Origin: Acidimicrobiales bacterium
Lineage (GTDB): Bacteria > Actinomycetota > Acidimicrobiia > Acidimicrobiales > SZUA-35
Direction: 5' to 3'
Length of the DNA: 64,000 nucleotides
Assembly: GCA_028285495.1 (NCBI GenBank)
Contig: JANQPB010000015.1
Span: forward strand, 248,001-312,000
A model generated the notes under the pieces. That model did no database searches, was not told the DNA's origin, and saw only the letters and a list, made by a program, of their open reading frames with translations. Positions 41,050-49,874 of the stretch are shown here, in pieces (position 1 is the stretch's first letter; each line of letters starts with the position of its first letter). A program made the position numbers and the translations under genes.

Positions 41050-42326
41050 AACGGATCCGGTTCGAGCGGGAGGCGGGCGACCACACGGAAGCGGTCGGGC
41101 CCGTCCGGTCCGCTGTCGAGCGTCCCGCCGAGCGATGCTGCCCGTTCACGCATCCCGAGGATGCCGTACCCGGAGCCCGGGAGCCGTCGGCCCGGGTGGG
41201 GGACGGTGTTGCCGACGACGATGACCAGATCACCAGCCTCGACCACGATCGAGACGTCGGCCACCGCCTCGGGTCCGGCGTGCTTGACGACGTTGGTGAG
41301 CGATTCCTGCACGATCCGATAGGCCGCCAGGTCCACCGGCGCAAGCACCGGTTCGGGCAGCCGGGCGACCACCAGCTCGATCTGGGCGCCGGCCCGGCGG
41401 TGCTCGTCGACCAGCGCCGGCACATCGGCCAATCCGGGATGGGGGCCGATGTCACCCGTCTCGACGTCGATGCCGTCCGGCCGCAGCACCCCGAGGAGGT
41501 GGCGGAGCTCGCCGAGGGCCTGCCGGCCGGCCCGCTCGGTGTCGCCGATGGCCTCCAGGGCGGCATCGAGATCGTGGGGAGCGATCGTCCTGGCCGCTCC
41601 GGCCTGCACCGTCATCATCGAGACCCGATGAGCCACGACGTCGTGCAGCTCCCTGGCGATCCTCGCCCGCTCGTCGATCACCGCCTGTCGGGCTCGGCGC
41701 TGCTGATCGGCCTCGAGCCGACGGGCCCGGTCCTGGAGCAGGGCGACGTAGTCACCGCGGTTGCGAACCCGACGGCCGACGTACCAGGGCAGAACCGTGA
41801 GCACGACGGCCGGCACCAGATCGACCCGCTGGTTCGGGTCGATGACCGTGCCGACCATGCCGACGGCAACGGCGGCGGCCAGCACGGCCATGCTCGAACG
41901 GTGATCCGTGTGGTACCGGCCGACGCTGTAGAGGGCGACGACCAACGGGAGGTCCTGGCCATCGCCAGAGGCGAGCAGCGCCCAGAGGAGCATCCCGGCG
42001 AGCAGGACGACGGTGACGACGACCGGCCGGGATCTGCGCCACCAGAGGGCGGTCGACCAGGCAGCGAGCAGGGCGGCGGCGCCGGCTGGACGGTCGACGA
42101 CCGAGCCGATGGTGACGTCCTGGTCGTCGTCGAGCGCGCTCAGCCCGACAGCGGCGAGCGACGCCATGAAGACGACTGCCGCCAGCAACGTGTCCGCGGC
42201 CCGAGGCCACCGTGCGAACGGGCCGCGGGCCTGGTGCGGCTCGCCGGGATCGAACCAACCGATCACGCCCGTGACCCAACGGTTGGGTCCCGGTCTTGGC
42301 GTTCGTCGTCGATCGGTGGCGGCCAT
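41046..42326 (-). CDS. Sensor histidine kinase (HisKA_3 type)
   Basis: 426 residues with AGGGAG before the ATG. Four or five membrane helices between about 45 and 185 (LLAAVVFMASLAAVGLSAL, VVVTVVLLAGMLLWALLAS, SSMAVLAAAVAVGMVGTVI) and no large external sensor domain. The phosphorylation segment is ERARIARELHDVVAHRVSMM, and the ATP-binding part has IVQESLTNVVKHAG and GYGILGMRERAASLGG. This is the NarX/LiaS-like class that pairs with LuxR-type regulators, and its partner overlaps it. Kinases with few external residues usually sense membrane changes or the adjacent transporter. Confidence 0.93.
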   Translation of the reverse strand: MAATDRRRTPRPGPNRWVTGVIGWFDPGEPHQARGPFARWPRAADTLLAAVVFMASLAAVGLSALDDDQDVTIGSVVDRPAGAAALLAAWSTALWWRRSRPVVVTVVLLAGMLLWALLASGDGQDLPLVVALYSVGRYHTDHRSSMAVLAAAVAVGMVGTVIDPNQRVDLVPAVVLTVLPWYVGRRVRNRGDYVALLQDRARRLEADQQRRARQAVIDERARIARELHDVVAHRVSMMTVQAGAARTIAPHDLDAALEAIGDTERAGRQALGELRHLLGVLRPDGIDVETGDIGPHPGLADVPALVDEHRRAGAQIELVVARLPEPVLAPVDLAAYRIVQESLTNVVKHAGPEAVADVSIVVEAGDLVIVVGNTVPHPGRRLPGSGYGILGMRERAASLGGTLDSGPDGPDRFRVVARLPLEPDPL

Positions 42327-42407
42327 GTCTCCCTGCCACGGTAAACCGGCCCGACGCCTCGGTCACCCGACCCGTCGACGCGATCACGGCCGAGCGGGCC
42401 CGAGCCA

Positions 42408-43160
42408 TCACACGACATCGCGGCGAAGCACGGACCAGAGCCCGGCCGTGGCCGGCACCAGGGCCCACACGGCGATGCCGGCGGCCGCGGCCACGGCCCC
42501 GGAGTCGCCGTCGAGAGCCACGCCGGACAGCTCGTTGGCCAGTGCGGTCGGCACCCACGAGGCCATCCCGCTGGCCAGCTGGACGACGAGCGGTGGAACG
42601 ATGATGAGGATCAGCACGGCTCCGGTGACGGCGCCTCCGGTGTTGCGGACGACGGTCCCGATCCCTGCGCCGAGCACGGCGCCGGCGGCGCCGGCCCAGC
42701 TCGACGCGGCCAGGACCTGAGCCACCCCGCTGGTCGACATCAGGAACTCGAACTCGGTGAGCGGCAGCGAGGCAGCCACGGCGGCGATGGTGCAGGTCGC
42801 GCCGACCAGCCCGATGATCGCACCCCCGACACCGGCGGCCACCAGCTGTGCCCCGAGGGCCCGGGCCCGCTTGGGCGTGTTGAGGAAGGTGGCGATGACG
42901 GTGTTGTTGCCATACTCGCGAGCGGAGGCGATGGCGCCGAACAAGCCGGCGATCATCAGCGCGTTGGCGGCGAAGGCCACCAACGACTGCTGGTCGGCGC
43001 CGGTGGAGATGAACGTCTTGGAGCCGTCCATGTCGGTTCCGATGGCAACGGCGACGCCGTTGATGGCGGCGAGGACGACGAGCGTGGCGGCGAACGCCAG
43101 CGGCATCCGGGTGGTGCTGAGCTTGCGGAGCTCGCTGCGGATGAGATCGATCGTGTTCAT
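42408..43160 (-). CDS. ABC-2 type permease
   Basis: 250 residues with six membrane helices, starting LSTTRMPLAFAATLVVLAAI and including the conserved YGNNTVIATFLNTPKRARAL loop of bacitracin/lantibiotic-type permeases. It overlaps the ATPase gene by 4 bp and lies 81 bp upstream of the histidine kinase. Probably two copies combine with two ATPases to form an exporter or a sensor-transporter. Confidence 0.9.
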   Translation of the reverse strand: MNTIDLIRSELRKLSTTRMPLAFAATLVVLAAINGVAVAIGTDMDGSKTFISTGADQQSLVAFAANALMIAGLFGAIASAREYGNNTVIATFLNTPKRARALGAQLVAAGVGGAIIGLVGATCTIAAVAASLPLTEFEFLMSTSGVAQVLAASSWAGAAGAVLGAGIGTVVRNTGGAVTGAVLILIIVPPLVVQLASGMASWVPTALANELSGVALDGDSGAVAAAAGIAVWALVPATAGLWSVLRRDVV

Positions 43161-44101
43161 GGGCGGGCGCCCTCCTCGGTTCGGTTGGTCGTTGTCGTCG
43201 TCCGACTGGCGCCGGTGAGCGCCAGGAAGACCTCTTCGAGCGATCCCGCCTCGGCCGAGAGCTCGTGGATGGCGATACCGGCGGCGTTGGCGGCGTCGCC
43301 GATGACGTCGAGTGCGAGCCCGGTGACGAGCAGGGCGTCGGGGCCGGCCGGCTCGACAGCACCGCCGGCTGTGGTCAGGAGGCCGGCCAACCTGCCCGGC
43401 TCGGGGCTCCGGACCCTGGCCGAGCTCCTGGTCAGATCGGCGACGGTGGCGGTGGCGACGAGTCGACCGTCGTCGATGACGACGACGTCGTCGACCAGGT
43501 GCTGGATCTCGGCCAGCAGATGGCTGGACACCAGGATCGTGTGCCCTCGGTCCGCTCGGGCGCGAAGCAGGTCGCGAAGCTCGTGCATGCCCTGCGGATC
43601 GAGCCCGTTGGCCGGCTCGTCCAGGATCAGGACCGGCGGATCGGCCAGCAGCGCACCGGCCAGCGACAGCCGTTGCTTCATGCCGAGCGAGTAGGTGCCG
43701 ACTCGGCGCCGAGCGGCCGGCCCATCGAGGCCGACCGTGGCGAGCGTCGTCTCGACGCGGGGAGGGGGTTGGCCGCTGGCCTGAGCCAGGATGCGGAGGT
43801 GGTTCCGACCAGAGCGCCCGGGATGGAAGGCGTTCGGCTCGAGGACGACGCCGACGGTGCCAGCCGGATCGCGGAGGTCTCGATACCGGCGGTCGCCGAT
43901 GACCGCCGTCCCGGCGTCGGCCGCGGCCAGGTCAAGCAACACCTTCATGGTGGTCGACTTGCCCGACCCGTTCGGTCCGAGGAAACCGGTGATGCGGCCG
44001 GGTTCGACCGTGAAGCTGAGATCGTCGAGCACGGCGTTGGCGCCGTAGCGCTTGGTCACGTGGTCGATGACCAGTCGGTGGGGTCCAGGGTTGTCGTACA
44101 T
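43157..44101 (-). CDS. ABC transporter ATP-binding protein
   Basis: 314 residues from the ATG at 44101 with GGGAGGA. Walker A FLGPNGSGKSTTMK, Q-loop region GVVLEPNAFHPG, signature YSLGMKQRLSLAGALL, Walker B VLILDEPANGLDPQG and the switch in LVSSHLLAEIQH. This set is typical of BcrA/LptB-like ATPases of bacitracin-type exporters. It starts the four-gene row with the permease and the two-component pair. Confidence 0.93.
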   Translation of the reverse strand: MYDNPGPHRLVIDHVTKRYGANAVLDDLSFTVEPGRITGFLGPNGSGKSTTMKVLLDLAAADAGTAVIGDRRYRDLRDPAGTVGVVLEPNAFHPGRSGRNHLRILAQASGQPPPRVETTLATVGLDGPAARRRVGTYSLGMKQRLSLAGALLADPPVLILDEPANGLDPQGMHELRDLLRARADRGHTILVSSHLLAEIQHLVDDVVVIDDGRLVATATVADLTRSSARVRSPEPGRLAGLLTTAGGAVEPAGPDALLVTGLALDVIGDAANAAGIAIHELSAEAGSLEEVFLALTGASRTTTTTNRTEEGARP

Positions 44102-44420
44102 GGGTGCGGATCCTCCCGGTGGGTCGTTCCGGCCGTGCCGGTCCACCCATCACCAAAGCACCCTCGCTCCCGCGGCGAACCAGGCTTGGTGCTGGTTCCG
44201 CCCCCTCCCGGCGAAGGAGACCGGCGCCGCCGACCTCCATCCAGCGGAGGGGCCGACGCGACACGAACGGGCCTCGGACCGGCGGTTCGAGCTGGCCGCA
44301 CCGCCCGATCCAGCCGCCGCGCCTCCCACCGGGACATAGGACTCTGGGCCGCCGAAGCCATCGGGGCCATCGTGAGCACGAAGACCGTTCGGACCAGCAG
44401 CAGCCGAGGAGGCCCCAGCC
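44102..44420. other. 319-bp divergent intergenic region
   Basis: Between the ABC ATPase (minus) and the universal stress protein (plus). It contains a DevR-type box at 44331-44346. Frames in it are Arg/Pro-rich and not convincing. Confidence 0.6.
44331..44346 (+). promoter_or_regulatory. DevR-type box upstream of USP gene
   Basis: Reads GGGACATAGGACTCTG, one base different from the site at 2713-2728, 74 bp before the USP start. Confidence 0.5.
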
Positions 44421-44858
44421 ATGCACGCCAGACCGGAAACGATCCTCGTGCCGCTCGACGCGTCGAAGCTCGCCACCGCCGCGGTCGACTACGCCGTCAT
44501 GTTGGCGGCCGCAACCGGGGCCAGCCTCATCCTGTACACGGCCGTCGGTGGCGACGAGGAGAAGGCACTCGAGGAGTTCGCCCGGTACGAAGGCATCGCC
44601 GTCGACGAGGCGGCGGAGGCCCACCTCCGCCGGGTGGCCGCTGGCATACCCGACGACATCACCGTGACCCATCGCCACGGCCACAACCACAGGCCGGCGG
44701 CGGCCGTGGTCGACTTCGCCGTCGACAACGGCGTGTCGCTGATCGTCATGGCCAGCCACGGCCAGTCCGGGGTGGCTCGATGGCGGCTCGGCAGTGTCAC
44801 GTCGAGGGTGCTCGCGACCTCACCGATCCCCGTGACCGTCGTGCCCGTCCGGTCCTGA
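44421..44858 (+). CDS. Universal stress protein
   Basis: 145 residues, GGAGGC before the ATG. ETILVPLDASKLATAAVDYA at the start and the nucleotide-binding end VMASHGQSGVARWRLGSVTS make it an ATP-binding type USP. In the DosR regulon of Mycobacterium, USPs are among the most strongly induced genes. It heads a row with the GNAT and CBS genes, and a DevR-type box lies upstream. Confidence 0.92.
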   Translation: MHARPETILVPLDASKLATAAVDYAVMLAAATGASLILYTAVGGDEEKALEEFARYEGIAVDEAAEAHLRRVAAGIPDDITVTHRHGHNHRPAAAVVDFAVDNGVSLIVMASHGQSGVARWRLGSVTSRVLATSPIPVTVVPVRS

Positions 44859-44889
44859 GCGGCTCGGCCGTGTCAACCCCCGAGCTGTC

Positions 44890-45849
44890 ATGAACGACCC
44901 GACCGACGCGGCGACCCCGACCATCCGGGCGGTCGATCTCGCCGACGGCCGATCGCTGGCCGTCCGACGGGCCGGCAAGGACGACCTCGCCGCAGTCCAG
45001 GCGCTCTACGGTCGTCTGTCGGTCGAGGACCTCCGACGTCGCTTCTTCGTCGGCCACCGGCCGAACGACCGGATCACGGCGAGGTGGCTGACGGTCGGCG
45101 AGCGTGGCGGCGCGTCGCTCGTTGCCGAGGTCGTCGAGGCCGACGGCTCCAGCACCATCGTCGCCGAAGCGGGCTATGCCTTGCTCGACGACGGTGACGG
45201 CGAGCTGGCGATCACCGTCGATCCGGCGTGGCGGGGGTGGCTCGGCGGCTGGCTGCTCGACATCCTCGCCGAGGTCGCAGCCGGGAACGGGGTGGAGAAC
45301 CTCCAGGCCGACGTGCTCGTCGAGAACCGGGCGATGCTCGCCGTGCTGCGGTACCGGGGCCACGCCGCCGTCGATCATCCGGACTGGAACACGGTCAGGT
45401 TGGTGGTCAGCACCACCGGGCGCACCCCGGGCTGGGCCCCGCGAACGAGCGGCCAGCACCTGCTGGTCACGTCCCCCGGCGCCCGATGGCGGGGCGAGTC
45501 GGCGGCGCAGGAGGCCGGGTTCGAGGTCCGCACCTGTCCCGGGCCGGGCGGGCTGGTCCGAGCGTGCCCGGTCCTCTGCGGCCGGTCGTGTCCCCTCCTC
45601 GACGGCGCCGATGCCGTCGTGTTCGACCTCGTGGCCGAGCGGCCCGAGTCCGAGCCGCTCGTCCGAGCCATCCGCAACCGCCAGATCCCCGTCGCCATCA
45701 CCCGCCCGTCCGACGGTGGCGAGGTGCCGCCGTGCGAGACTGTTGCTGCGGTGATCGACCAGATCGTCGAGCAGCTCGGATCGACGGCGGCGACCGGCGG
45801 CAATCGGACCCATGACGGTCGGCGACCCTCGCCGACCATCGACAGTTGA
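44890..45849 (+). CDS. GNAT acetyltransferase with Cys-rich C-terminal domain
   Basis: 319 residues. GNAT fold about 10-175: RRAGKDDLAAVQALYGRLSV, the acetyl-CoA segment ELAITVDPAWRGWLGGWLLD and the VENRAMLAVLRYRGH motif. The C-terminal 120 residues form a separate domain with CPGPGGLVRACPVLCGRSCP and a Rossmann-like end ADAVVFDLVAERPESEPLVR, which looks like a small receiver-type or sensor module with several cysteines. That could bind metal or sense redox state. It acts probably on a protein lysine; the cluster context suggests stress control of metabolism. Confidence 0.85.
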   Translation: MNDPTDAATPTIRAVDLADGRSLAVRRAGKDDLAAVQALYGRLSVEDLRRRFFVGHRPNDRITARWLTVGERGGASLVAEVVEADGSSTIVAEAGYALLDDGDGELAITVDPAWRGWLGGWLLDILAEVAAGNGVENLQADVLVENRAMLAVLRYRGHAAVDHPDWNTVRLVVSTTGRTPGWAPRTSGQHLLVTSPGARWRGESAAQEAGFEVRTCPGPGGLVRACPVLCGRSCPLLDGADAVVFDLVAERPESEPLVRAIRNRQIPVAITRPSDGGEVPPCETVAAVIDQIVEQLGSTAATGGNRTHDGRRPSPTIDS

Positions 45850-45861
45850 AGGGAGCCACCC

Positions 45862-46236
45862 ATGTCGAGTGGAAGCAACTGGCCAATACGAGAGCTGATG
45901 ACCGGCGACCTGGTCACGCTGCGTGCGGCCGACACCGTCGGTCGGGCGAGGCAGATCCTCGGCGACACGGGCCTGCACGCCCTCCCGATCATCGACGACG
46001 GCAGGACCGTCGGCATCGTCACGCTCGCGGACTGCGAGCACCATGCGGAGTACGAGCACCTCGGCGATCTCTCGATCGAGGTGCCGATCACGATCGACGT
46101 CGAGGCGACGGCGGGCGAGGCGGCCATCGTGATGCGATCCGAGCACATCCACCATCTCCTGGTGTCCGAGGGTGAACGGGGTGAGGTCGTCGGGATCCTC
46201 TCCAGTCTCGACCTGCTGTTCCCCCTCACCCGCTAG
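45862..46236 (+). CDS. CBS-domain protein (hypoxic response protein-like)
   Basis: 124 residues, AAGGGAG before the ATG. Two CBS motifs in tandem: IRELMTGDLVTLRAADTVGR with LHALPIIDDGRTVGIVTLAD, and ITIDVEATAGEAAIVMRSEH with HHLLVSEGERGEVVGILSSL. It has no other domain, like hypoxic response protein 1 of the mycobacterial DosR regulon. It likely binds an adenine nucleotide and affects a partner. It ends the USP-GNAT-CBS row. Confidence 0.9.
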   Translation: MSSGSNWPIRELMTGDLVTLRAADTVGRARQILGDTGLHALPIIDDGRTVGIVTLADCEHHAEYEHLGDLSIEVPITIDVEATAGEAAIVMRSEHIHHLLVSEGERGEVVGILSSLDLLFPLTR

Positions 46237-46341
46237 GAGGGTGCTCGAGATCGCCGGTACGGGTCTCGACGCCAAGGCGCGGACGGTCGAGGGGCCGAGG
46301 GCGTCGAGGTGAACGGCCGGACCCGGCAGCCCCCGGCCCGG

Positions 46342-46530
46342 TCAGGGTCGGCGGGTGCGCCGGTGCGAGCTCAGCAGCTCGCAGAGCTCGTCCAGGCTCG
46401 CCGCCAGCTCCTCCAGGCGGGCCTGCTGGCCGGTGTCGAGGGAGTCCTCCAACTCTCGACCAAGGAGGAACATCTCCTCGGCGATCATGCGGCGAACGGT
46501 CTCGACCACCGGTACGGGTTCGTCGCTCAT
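46342..46530 (-). CDS. DUF2630-like short protein
   Basis: 62 residues: VVETVRRMIAEEMFLLGREL followed by DTGQQARLEELAASLDELCE and a basic end. The second half fits the DUF2630 pattern of a helical hairpin, found in short actinobacterial proteins of unknown role. No strong ribosome-binding site. A DevR-type box facing this gene lies at 46672-46687. It converges with the CBS gene. Confidence 0.6.
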   Translation of the reverse strand: MSDEPVPVVETVRRMIAEEMFLLGRELEDSLDTGQQARLEELAASLDELCELLSSHRRTRRP

Positions 46531-46671
46531 CGAGCCGACCCCCGTCGATCGCAGCTGGCCTGCGCCGGCCCGCCGTGCACACCGACCCGATGGTCGTGGC
46601 CTGTCGATCTGTCGTCACGATCCGGAATCCGACCCATGGCGCCACCTTGGCCCACTCGACGCCGGCGGAGG

Positions 46672-46687
46672 AAGGGCCGATCGTCCC
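46672..46687 (-). promoter_or_regulatory. DevR-type box upstream of DUF2630-like gene
   Basis: On the minus strand it reads GGGACGATCGGCCCTT, 13 of 16 matches to the consensus, 141 bp before the start at 46530 and just after the stop of the next gene upstream. Confidence 0.5.
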
Positions 46688-46737
46688 CTGTGGCCTCCGC
46701 GATGGATGGTGGGGCCGCGATGGCGCCGGGATCGGGC

Positions 46738-47391
46738 TCAGATGCCCATCCCGCTCAGGTGGTAGCTGACGTCGTTGATCGCCGCGGTCAGGCTCGGGTG
46801 CTCGGTCTCGAACCGGTGGAGGGAGTCGCGCAGGCGCTCGTGCAGCCGACGCCTGGCCTGGGGCGACGTCGGGTCGACGAGCTGCTCCGCCGCCGCCTGC
46901 CGGAGCTCGGCATACCGCTCGACCTCGCCCGGATGCCGGTCGATCAGCTCGATCAGGCGATCGACCGAGCCGACCAGGCCGGGTTCGGGCCGTCCTGCGC
47001 CGGCCGGGATCACGAGAACCGGCCGTTCGCTGACCTTGAGCAGCGCGGAGGTCACACTCCCCATCATGGGCCGCGAGCCGATGTCGTGGCGGTGCCCGGC
47101 CATGATCACCATGGCCGAGTCGAGCTCCTCGGCCGTGAGCAGGATCACGTCGACCGGCGGCCCGATCCTCACGTCGACGCTGACCTCGACGCCCTCTCCT
47201 GCGAGCGCGGACGCCTGGGCCGTCAGCTCGCCCCTGGCCCGGTCAAGCGCCCCCTCGTCGGCCCCGGGGGCGGCAACGTGCAGAATGTCCACCCGCCAAC
47301 CCGTGGCCAGCGCCAGCTCCCGGACGGTCACGGGGTCGGGAGGACCGGAGGCCGGATCGACGGCGAGCAGGATGGACGCCCGCCCGGTCAT
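46738..47391 (-). CDS. Universal stress protein fused to a DUF4404-like C-terminus
   Basis: 217 residues. USP-like domain about 1-130: ASILLAVDPASGPPDPVTVR, HRHDIGSRPMMGSVTSALLK and PVLVIPAG. After a linker comes a helical region with RLHERLRDSLHRFETEHPSL and TAAINDVSYHLSGMGI, which matches the DUF4404 end pattern. Fusion of these two is unusual and joins a nucleotide-binding stress domain with a small helical module. The nucleotide-binding Gly motif GxxG(S/T) is partly kept. DevR-type box at 47478-47493. Confidence 0.78.
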   Translation of the reverse strand: MTGRASILLAVDPASGPPDPVTVRELALATGWRVDILHVAAPGADEGALDRARGELTAQASALAGEGVEVSVDVRIGPPVDVILLTAEELDSAMVIMAGHRHDIGSRPMMGSVTSALLKVSERPVLVIPAGAGRPEPGLVGSVDRLIELIDRHPGEVERYAELRQAAAEQLVDPTSPQARRRLHERLRDSLHRFETEHPSLTAAINDVSYHLSGMGI

Positions 47392-47477
47392 CGGTGACCC
47401 GTGGCGGGCGGGGTGCGGGGCACGGCCGTCGGCAGATCGATCATGCGGGGATGGTGCACCACCGGGATCGGTCGCGG

Positions 47478-47493
47478 CAGGGGACGAGGTCCC
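47478..47493 (-). promoter_or_regulatory. DevR-type box upstream of USP-DUF4404 gene
   Basis: On the minus strand it reads GGGACCTCGTCCCCTG, with almost symmetric arms (GGGAC/GTCCC), 86 bp before the start at 47391. Confidence 0.5.
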
Positions 47494-47514
47494 GAGCGCC
47501 GGCGTGCCGCCCGG

Positions 47515-48972
47515 TCAGCTCGAAGCGGTCGGCACCGTCCAGGTGAGGGTGAGGCCTGCCCCCTCGGCCGGCTCGACGACGCACCGACCGCCAAGCTCTG
47601 CGGCCCTGGCGTTGAGGTTGGCGATCCCGAGCCCACCCGTGGCGGGGATGACCCCGCCCGGCAGGCCGATCCCGTCGTCGGTCACGGTGATCGTGAGTTG
47701 GTCCGGCTCGGCGTCGATGACCACGTCGGTGGTGGCCGCCTGGGCATGCTTGGCGATGTTGGTCAGCGCCTCACCGATCACGGCCGTCGTCTCGTCGACC
47801 AGGTCGAGCGGGAGGTCGTCGATCGGGCCGCTCAGGGTCAGCTTCGGGTGATGACCGAGTCGGTCGTGCAGCTCGGCGACCCGCTGCTGGATCTTCGACC
47901 GAGGGCTGATCGCCGGTTGGGGGGAGGTGAGGTCGAAGATCGTGTCCCGGAGCAGGTGGATCGCGTGATCGAGACCGGCGACGGCTCGCTCGACCCTGGT
48001 GGCCGCCTCGGCGTCGGCGATCAGGGGAGCGGCGGTCTGCAGCATCATCCCGAGGCCGAAGAGATCGCCGATCACCCGGTCGTGGAGGTCGCGGGCCAGG
48101 CGCTCCCGATCGGCGAGGACCCGTGTCTGGGCCTGGGAGTCGAGCAGCTCTTCGGCCGACCGGACGCGGTCGGTGATGTCGCGGACGACGGCGACGAACG
48201 ACCGGGACCGCTCGTAGTCATCGGCAGGCGGGTAGTTGACGTGGACCTCGACGGGGAACGTGTTGCCATCGCGTCGTAGCGCGGTCGTCTCGATGGTGAC
48301 CGACGGCCGCTCGTCGGCGAGCAGCGGGGCCAGCGCCGTGGCCAGAGCGTCCCGGTCGAGGTCGGGGGCGAGGTGCAGCGGGGTCATGCCGATCAGCTCG
48401 TCGACCGTGTACCCGTGCATCCTGGCCGCCTCCTGGTTGGCGTAGGTGAACCTCATCGTCTTGTCCTCGGCGATCAAGAACCCGTCGACGGCGGTGTCGA
48501 TGGCGTGGCGGATCGCCCTGGCGTTCCGCTCGGACTCGAGCCGGTTCGAGGGGTCGCGGATGGCGGCGACGATCCAGCGATGGTCGTTCGCCCCGACGGG
48601 ACTGAGGCTGATCTCGACGGGGAACTCGGAGCCGTCGGCGGCACGGCCCCACAGCAGGTTCCCGTCCCCCATCGGCCTGACGACCGGATCGGCCCGGTAG
48701 TGCGTCCGATGGACGCGATGGGCATCGCGCGCCCGCTCGGGGACCAGCACCTCGATGGACCGGCCGAGCAGGTCATCCCGGTCCCAGCCGAACAGCGCCT
48801 CCGTCCGCCGATTGACCAACATCACCGTGCCGATCTCGTCGACGACGACCAGCGCATCGGGGCCGGCATCGACGAGGGCCGACAGCAGATCACCGTCGAT
48901 GTCGGGGTCGACCGGCGGACGGGCCACGGGAGGCCCGGGCCGGCCGACATCCCGCGCCTCGTTGCCTTCCAT
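47515..48972 (-). CDS. PAS-PAS histidine kinase, DevS-type kinase core
   Basis: 485 residues from the ATG at 48972 with GAGGG. PAS1 about 30-150 (VVDEIGTVMLVNRRTEALFG), PAS2 about 160-285 (YANQEAARMHGYTVDELIGM). The kinase core has DRERLARDLHDRVIGDLFGL, as in DevS/DosS, then GEALTNIAKHAQAA and GGLGIANLNARAAELGG. No membrane helix, so it is a cytoplasmic sensor of redox state, gas or a ligand. It diverges from a stand-alone receiver gene, and the box at 49081-49096 lies between them. It may phosphorylate that receiver, the DevR-like protein at 58699, or both. Confidence 0.9.
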   Translation of the reverse strand: MEGNEARDVGRPGPPVARPPVDPDIDGDLLSALVDAGPDALVVVDEIGTVMLVNRRTEALFGWDRDDLLGRSIEVLVPERARDAHRVHRTHYRADPVVRPMGDGNLLWGRAADGSEFPVEISLSPVGANDHRWIVAAIRDPSNRLESERNARAIRHAIDTAVDGFLIAEDKTMRFTYANQEAARMHGYTVDELIGMTPLHLAPDLDRDALATALAPLLADERPSVTIETTALRRDGNTFPVEVHVNYPPADDYERSRSFVAVVRDITDRVRSAEELLDSQAQTRVLADRERLARDLHDRVIGDLFGLGMMLQTAAPLIADAEAATRVERAVAGLDHAIHLLRDTIFDLTSPQPAISPRSKIQQRVAELHDRLGHHPKLTLSGPIDDLPLDLVDETTAVIGEALTNIAKHAQAATTDVVIDAEPDQLTITVTDDGIGLPGGVIPATGGLGIANLNARAAELGGRCVVEPAEGAGLTLTWTVPTASS

Positions 48973-49080
48973 CGGAACGCCCTCAGTTCGCAGTCCGGCC
49001 TTCGAACACCGAGTGTGGTGCCGGAACGACCGCCTGTCCAGGCGCCCGGGCTCTATCGGCTCGAGACGTGGCCCAACGCC

Positions 49081-49096
49081 GGGACCTTGTGCCCTG
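49081..49096 (+). promoter_or_regulatory. DevR-type box upstream of receiver gene
   Basis: Reads GGGACCTTGTGCCCTG, 14 of 16 matches to the consensus including the degenerate positions. It ends 35 bp before the receiver start at 49132, with a -10-like TACCGT 7 bp before that ATG. Confidence 0.6.
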
Positions 49097-49131
49097 ATCA
49101 CCCGATCCGGGGCTCCCCTACCGTCCGTCCC

Positions 49132-49506
49132 ATGGACCCCGATGGGTCGGACCCGATACGCGTGTTGCTCGTCGATGGCGACGGTGCCGCCCGGTCCGCC
49201 CTCGCAGCGTGGTTCGCCACGCAGCGGGACATCGCCATCGTCGCCGCGGTCGGCAGCGCCGAGGCGGCGATGGCCATGCTGGCGACGGCTCGGCCCGATG
49301 TGGTCGTCGTCGACCAGCGGCTGCCTGGCACCACGGCGCTGCGGCTGTGCCAGCGCCTCCAGGCCATGAACGAGGGGATCCGCTGTGTCATCCACGCCAA
49401 CACCGAGACCAGCGGCGACGCGGCGCCGGCGAACGGCACCGTCGTCATCCTCAAGCAGCTCGACAACGAGTCGCTGCTCGGGGCGCTCCGCCGACCGGGC
49501 CCCTAG
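49132..49506 (+). CDS. Stand-alone receiver-domain protein
   Basis: 124 residues. IRVLLVDGDGAARSALAAWF with the acidic pair, the phosphoacceptor Asp in VVVDQRLPGTTALRLC and Lys in VILKQLDNESLL; there is no output domain. It ends a few residues after the receiver fold. It may act as a phosphate sink or as a shared intermediate between the two PAS kinases of the cluster. No ribosome-binding site is visible and a leaderless message is likely. Confidence 0.85.
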   Translation: MDPDGSDPIRVLLVDGDGAARSALAAWFATQRDIAIVAAVGSAEAAMAMLATARPDVVVVDQRLPGTTALRLCQRLQAMNEGIRCVIHANTETSGDAAPANGTVVILKQLDNESLLGALRRPGP

Positions 49507-49537
49507 CGCCACCCACGTCACCGCATCCACCGGTCGA

Positions 49538-49553
49538 AGGTCCTTCGACCCTT
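49538..49553 (+). promoter_or_regulatory. DevR-type box upstream of DUF1876 gene
   Basis: Reads AGGTCCTTCGACCCTT, 13 of 16 matches, ending 33 bp before the GTG at 49587. Confidence 0.6.
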
Positions 49554-49586
49554 GGTCGACCTGTCGGGCACCCGGACGATGACGGC

Positions 49587-49844
49587 GTGGAACAACTCAT
49601 CGCACACAGCTGGAAACTGACCTTCGAGTCGCGGGAAGACGAGGACCACTGCGACATGGTGGTGCACCTCGATGCCGGTGATCGCTCCCTGAGCGGTCGC
49701 GGCCGATCTCGACGGAACCCGACCGACCCATCGATGCCGCAGGTCGGCGAGGAGCTCGCGGCGGCCCGCGCCCTGCACGACCTCGCCAACCACCTCACCG
49801 AGGATGCCTGGGCCATGATCGAGGCCGCCGGACGAGCCGACTGA
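49587..49844 (+). CDS. DUF1876 protein (Rv1738-like)
   Basis: 85 residues from a GTG. HSWKLTFESREDEDHCDMVV forms the first beta-strands, then RSLSGRGRSRRNPTDPSMPQ and GEELAAARALHDLANHLTED with the C-terminal helix. This is the DUF1876 pattern; Rv1738 of Mycobacterium tuberculosis, one of the most induced DosR genes, is of this family and has been compared with ribosome hibernation factors. The box 33 bp upstream supports the same control here. Confidence 0.82.
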   Translation: MEQLIAHSWKLTFESREDEDHCDMVVHLDAGDRSLSGRGRSRRNPTDPSMPQVGEELAAARALHDLANHLTEDAWAMIEAAGRAD

Positions 49845-49874
49845 CCTCGGACCGACCCGGCCGGCGGGCCACCC

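Noticed and set aside
42241..42320. tRNA-like T-arm (GGTTCGATCCCGGCGAG on the minus strand)
   Set aside because: No matching acceptor or anticodon arm is found, and the bases are codons of the histidine kinase N-terminus.
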